Part shown: one piece after another, positions 33,446-35,856 of the stretch
How positions within the stretch are numbered: the first letter of the stretch is position 1
Layout of the letters: each line of letters starts with the position of its first letter
Assembly (NCBI GenBank): GCA_002683215.1
Contig: NYSY01000105.1
Coordinates: forward strand, 1 to 35,856
Origin: Planctomycetaceae bacterium
GTDB lineage: Bacteria > Planctomycetota > Phycisphaerae > Phycisphaerales > SM1A02
Direction of reading: 5' to 3'
DNA length: 35,856 bases
Translations under genes and position numbers: made by a program
Notes under the pieces: generated by a model
Databases searched by the model: none
What the model saw: only the letters and a program-made list of their open reading frames with translations
Told to the model about the DNA's origin: nothing

Positions 33446-35856
33446 ATGACCCGATCCCTCGCCCTGCTGACCGCCCTCGCCGCCACCAGTGCTGCGTCCG
33501 CCGGTATCGCCGACGTTCGGATGAGTGAGTTCCGCATCGCCCAGCCAGGTCTCGACGTCGATCAATACGTCGAACTGGTCGGTGAGCCCGGCACCTCGCT
33601 CGACGGCCTCCAATTCGTCGTGGTCGGCGATCTGGAAGGCGCCTTCCCACCCGATCAGAACGGTGGCGTTGAAATCGTCGTGGATCTTTCGGGCGTCATT
33701 CCCGAGGACGGCATCTTCCTGCTGGCCTCGCCGAGCTACTCGCTTGGTGGCGCGGACCAGATCGCGAACCTCGACTTCGAGCCGGGCGAGAACCTGACCT
33801 TCTTCATCGCCGAGGGCTACGGCGGGATGGTGGGCGACACGGTCGATGCGAATGCCGACGGCATTCTCGACAAGGGTGCGATTTCGGTCGTTGACTCCCT
33901 CGCGGTCCTCGCCGATCAGGACCCGGACGGATTCGGCTCGGAGTTCTACTACAGCGACACCACCATCGGCCCCATCGCGGGTTTCTCGCCGCTTCACGGC
34001 TGGCGGTGCAGCGACACCCTCGTCTGGCGTCCGGGTTCGGACGCGGTCGGTGGCGTCAATGAAACCCCGGGTCTGCCCAACGCGACCTGTGACGGCGGCG
34101 GTGGCCCTGGTCCGGACGGTTTGATCCTGAACGAACTTCGGATCGACCACTCCGGCGCCGACAACGACGAGTTCTTCGAGCTCAAGGGTGATCCGAACGC
34201 TTCCCTCGACGGGTACGCGCTGATCGCGATCGGCGACGGCGCCGCCGGCAGCGGGGCCATCGAGAGCATCTCGCTCCTCGACGGCTACCAGCTCAACGCC
34301 GAAGGCTACTTCGTCGGTGCCAAGAGCACGTTCACCCTCGGAATCCCCGACGGGATCTTCGACGATCTGCAGTTCGAGAACAGCGACACCGTCACCATCT
34401 TCCTGGTACTGAACTTCACGGGCGAACTCGGCGGCGACATCGATGTCGACGATGACGGCGTGATCGACGCCTTCTTCTGGGACGAGATCGTCGACGGCGT
34501 GACGATCCTCGAGACCTGTGAAGAGCCGCCCACCACCACGGAGTGGGGGTACGCCGCGGTCGTGGTGCCCCCGGACGGCATCTACGCGGCCGGCGGCATC
34601 TTCCGATGCGAACCGAGCGGTGACTGGACGATCGGCGGATTCTCCTTCGGCGACTATTCCCAGGAGCACACCCCCGGCACGATGAACATCGAATGCGACT
34701 CCGTCGGTTGTGGCGGACTCGCCCGCAGCTGCTTCGAGGCCCAGGACGGCCCCGGCTGCAGCGACATCGTGATCTGCGAACTGGTGTGCGAGGCGGACAG
34801 CGCCTGCTGCTCCGCGGAATGGGACAGCAACTGCGCCAGCCTCGCGAACGCCTACCTCGCGGACGGTGATCCGCCGGCGGTCGCCATCAACGAGTTCCGC
34901 ACCAAGCAGCCCGGTGGTGACGACGACGAATACGTCGAGATCATCGGCGACCCGGGTGAGAGCCTCGACGGCTTGAGCGTGGTGTTCATCGGTTCCGACG
35001 GCTGCGAACCCAACGGCGTCGTGGTCCACCAGTACAACCTCATCGGGCAGACCATCCCCGGCAGCGGCTACTTCGTGATGGGTGATCCCACCCTGAGCCT
35101 CGGAACCGGTTCCCCGGACTATCCGATCGACATCGAGATCATCGACGGCGGAAATCTCACCGCCGCCCTCGTCTGGAACTTCGTCGGTGCCCGCGGCGGC
35201 GATCTCGACGTCGACAACGACTGCACGCTCGACGCCACCCCGTGGGCTTCCACGGTCGGCGACGTGGTCGCGATGATCGGTGATTCCAGTGGAAACTGCG
35301 TCTACCTGAACGCGATCGAGGTCGGCCCGGACAACATCTACACGCCCGCCCACGTCTACAAGTGTGCGAGCGGTGAATGGGACTTTGGCGCATTCGATCC
35401 CTCGCTCGGCGTCGACACGCCCGGTCTCGCGAATCTCGAGTGCGGGGCTCCGCCCGCGCTCTGCGGCGATTCCGCCGCGGGTGACTGCTTCGAGATCGGT
35501 TCCGCCGGCTGCGACGACGAGGTCTGCTGTGACCTGGTCACCAGCCTCGATCCCTTCTGTGCGACCGATTCGTGGGATGAGACGTGCGTCTCCCACGCGT
35601 TGAACATGTGCCTTCCCCTCGGGAATGCCCCGGAGATCCGCATCGCGGAGATCCGGATCGACCAGCCTGGTGCCGACGTCGACGAGTTCATCGAGATTCG
35701 TGGCGAGCCCGGAACCGCGCTCGACGGCGTCTCCGTGCTGGTCGTCGGCGACGGTGCGGGCGGCTGCGGCAGCCTGGAAGTGGCCGTGCCCCTCGGTGGC
35801 GTGACCATCTCCGGAAACGGCACCGCCCTGGTGTCCACCGATTCGTTCACCCTCGC
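33446..35856 (+). CDS. Large secreted repeat protein with lamin-tail-like domains and Cys-rich modules, 3' partial
   Basis: The frame is open for 803 codons and runs off the right edge. A signal peptide (MTRSLALLTALAATSAASAG) predicts export. Four copies of a beta-rich domain resembling bacterial lamin-tail domains open near residues 22, 226, 479 and 731, each with the pattern 'I.E.RI.qpG.D.DE(F/Y).E..G.PG.SLDG' (for example INEFRTKQPGGDDDEYVEII). Two Cys-rich modules, near 416-471 and 665-723, share CFE....GC.D...C.LV...D..C....WD..C. Asp-rich segments (DVDDDGVIDAFFWD) look like calcium sites. Lamin-tail domains occur in secreted nucleases and surface proteins; no catalytic domain is visible here. 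It is probably a cell-surface or extracellular structural protein. A long antisense frame over this region is shadow. Confidence 0.85.
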   Translation, partial: MTRSLALLTALAATSAASAGIADVRMSEFRIAQPGLDVDQYVELVGEPGTSLDGLQFVVVGDLEGAFPPDQNGGVEIVVDLSGVIPEDGIFLLASPSYSLGGADQIANLDFEPGENLTFFIAEGYGGMVGDTVDANADGILDKGAISVVDSLAVLADQDPDGFGSEFYYSDTTIGPIAGFSPLHGWRCSDTLVWRPGSDAVGGVNETPGLPNATCDGGGGPGPDGLILNELRIDHSGADNDEFFELKGDPNASLDGYALIAIGDGAAGSGAIESISLLDGYQLNAEGYFVGAKSTFTLGIPDGIFDDLQFENSDTVTIFLVLNFTGELGGDIDVDDDGVIDAFFWDEIVDGVTILETCEEPPTTTEWGYAAVVVPPDGIYAAGGIFRCEPSGDWTIGGFSFGDYSQEHTPGTMNIECDSVGCGGLARSCFEAQDGPGCSDIVICELVCEADSACCSAEWDSNCASLANAYLADGDPPAVAINEFRTKQPGGDDDEYVEIIGDPGESLDGLSVVFIGSDGCEPNGVVVHQYNLIGQTIPGSGYFVMGDPTLSLGTGSPDYPIDIEIIDGGNLTAALVWNFVGARGGDLDVDNDCTLDATPWASTVGDVVAMIGDSSGNCVYLNAIEVGPDNIYTPAHVYKCASGEWDFGAFDPSLGVDTPGLANLECGAPPALCGDSAAGDCFEIGSAGCDDEVCCDLVTSLDPFCATDSWDETCVSHALNMCLPLGNAPEIRIAEIRIDQPGADVDEFIEIRGEPGTALDGVSVLVVGDGAGGCGSLEVAVPLGGVTISGNGTALVSTDSFTL

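Noticed and set aside
33290-35596. A 768-codon open frame on the minus strand
   Set aside because: It is antisense to the secreted repeat protein, which has a signal peptide, a Shine-Dalgarno and internal repeats. The antisense product only mirrors the Asp/Gly/Val codon bias.

Overview
The window is about 36 kb of GC-rich, densely coded bacterial chromosome. It carries no recognisable rRNA, tRNA, CRISPR, insertion sequence or phage gene. Several genes point to the PVC superphylum, most likely Planctomycetota of the Phycisphaerae type: a Minf_1886-like protein (a family known mainly from planctomycetes and verrucomicrobia), a fused SecDF with a large inserted periplasmic region, a rhomboid with a 'DRILAKI' C-terminal tail, and a secreted multi-repeat protein with cysteine-rich modules of a kind seen in planctomycete surface proteins. 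This assignment is an inference from gene content, not from a phylogenetic marker search.

Layout. 1-111 is the N-terminus of an isocitrate/isopropylmalate dehydrogenase running off the left edge. 267-2254 holds an FAD oxidoreductase overlapping an aldo/keto reductase. From 12608 down to 2256 the minus strand carries a tight eight-gene run: Nudix ADP-ribose pyrophosphatase-like hydrolase, M50-like membrane protein with a degraded active site, rhomboid protease, tgt, yajC, secDF, a LysM protein that also contains a SecD P1-head-like domain, and a small hypothetical. Five of its seven junctions overlap by a few bases. 12637-14465 (plus) is mlaF-mlaD without a permease. 14699-18516 (minus) is xseA, xseB, prepilin peptidase and an OmpA-like lipoprotein ending in a clear intrinsic terminator. 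18561-22452 (plus) is recG-polX. 22528-27107 (minus) is a cell-envelope set: a CsgG/TolB-N-like secreted protein, a COG3014-like lipoprotein, a YcfL-like lipoprotein and an LpoB-like lipoprotein. 27298-28794 (plus) is ffh. 28847-32091 (minus) is amidohydrolase, Minf_1886-like protein and AI-2E family transporter. 32232-33068 (plus) is a second OmpA/MotB-like lipoprotein with a strong hairpin after it. After a 377-base gene-free stretch, a large secreted repeat protein starts at 33446 and is open at the right edge.

Themes. Much of the window serves protein export and the envelope: SecDF-YajC, Ffh, prepilin peptidase, Mla, LpoB/YcfL/COG3014, two OmpA-like lipoproteins and two intramembrane-protease-like proteins. 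A second theme is DNA repair (xseA/xseB divergent from recG-polX). The most unusual items are the SecD-head/LysM fusion beside secDF, and the paired rhomboid and pseudo-M50 proteins that share one C-terminal module. Very long reading frames antisense to secDF, to the COG3014/CsgG-like pair and to the right-edge secreted protein are GC-bias shadows.
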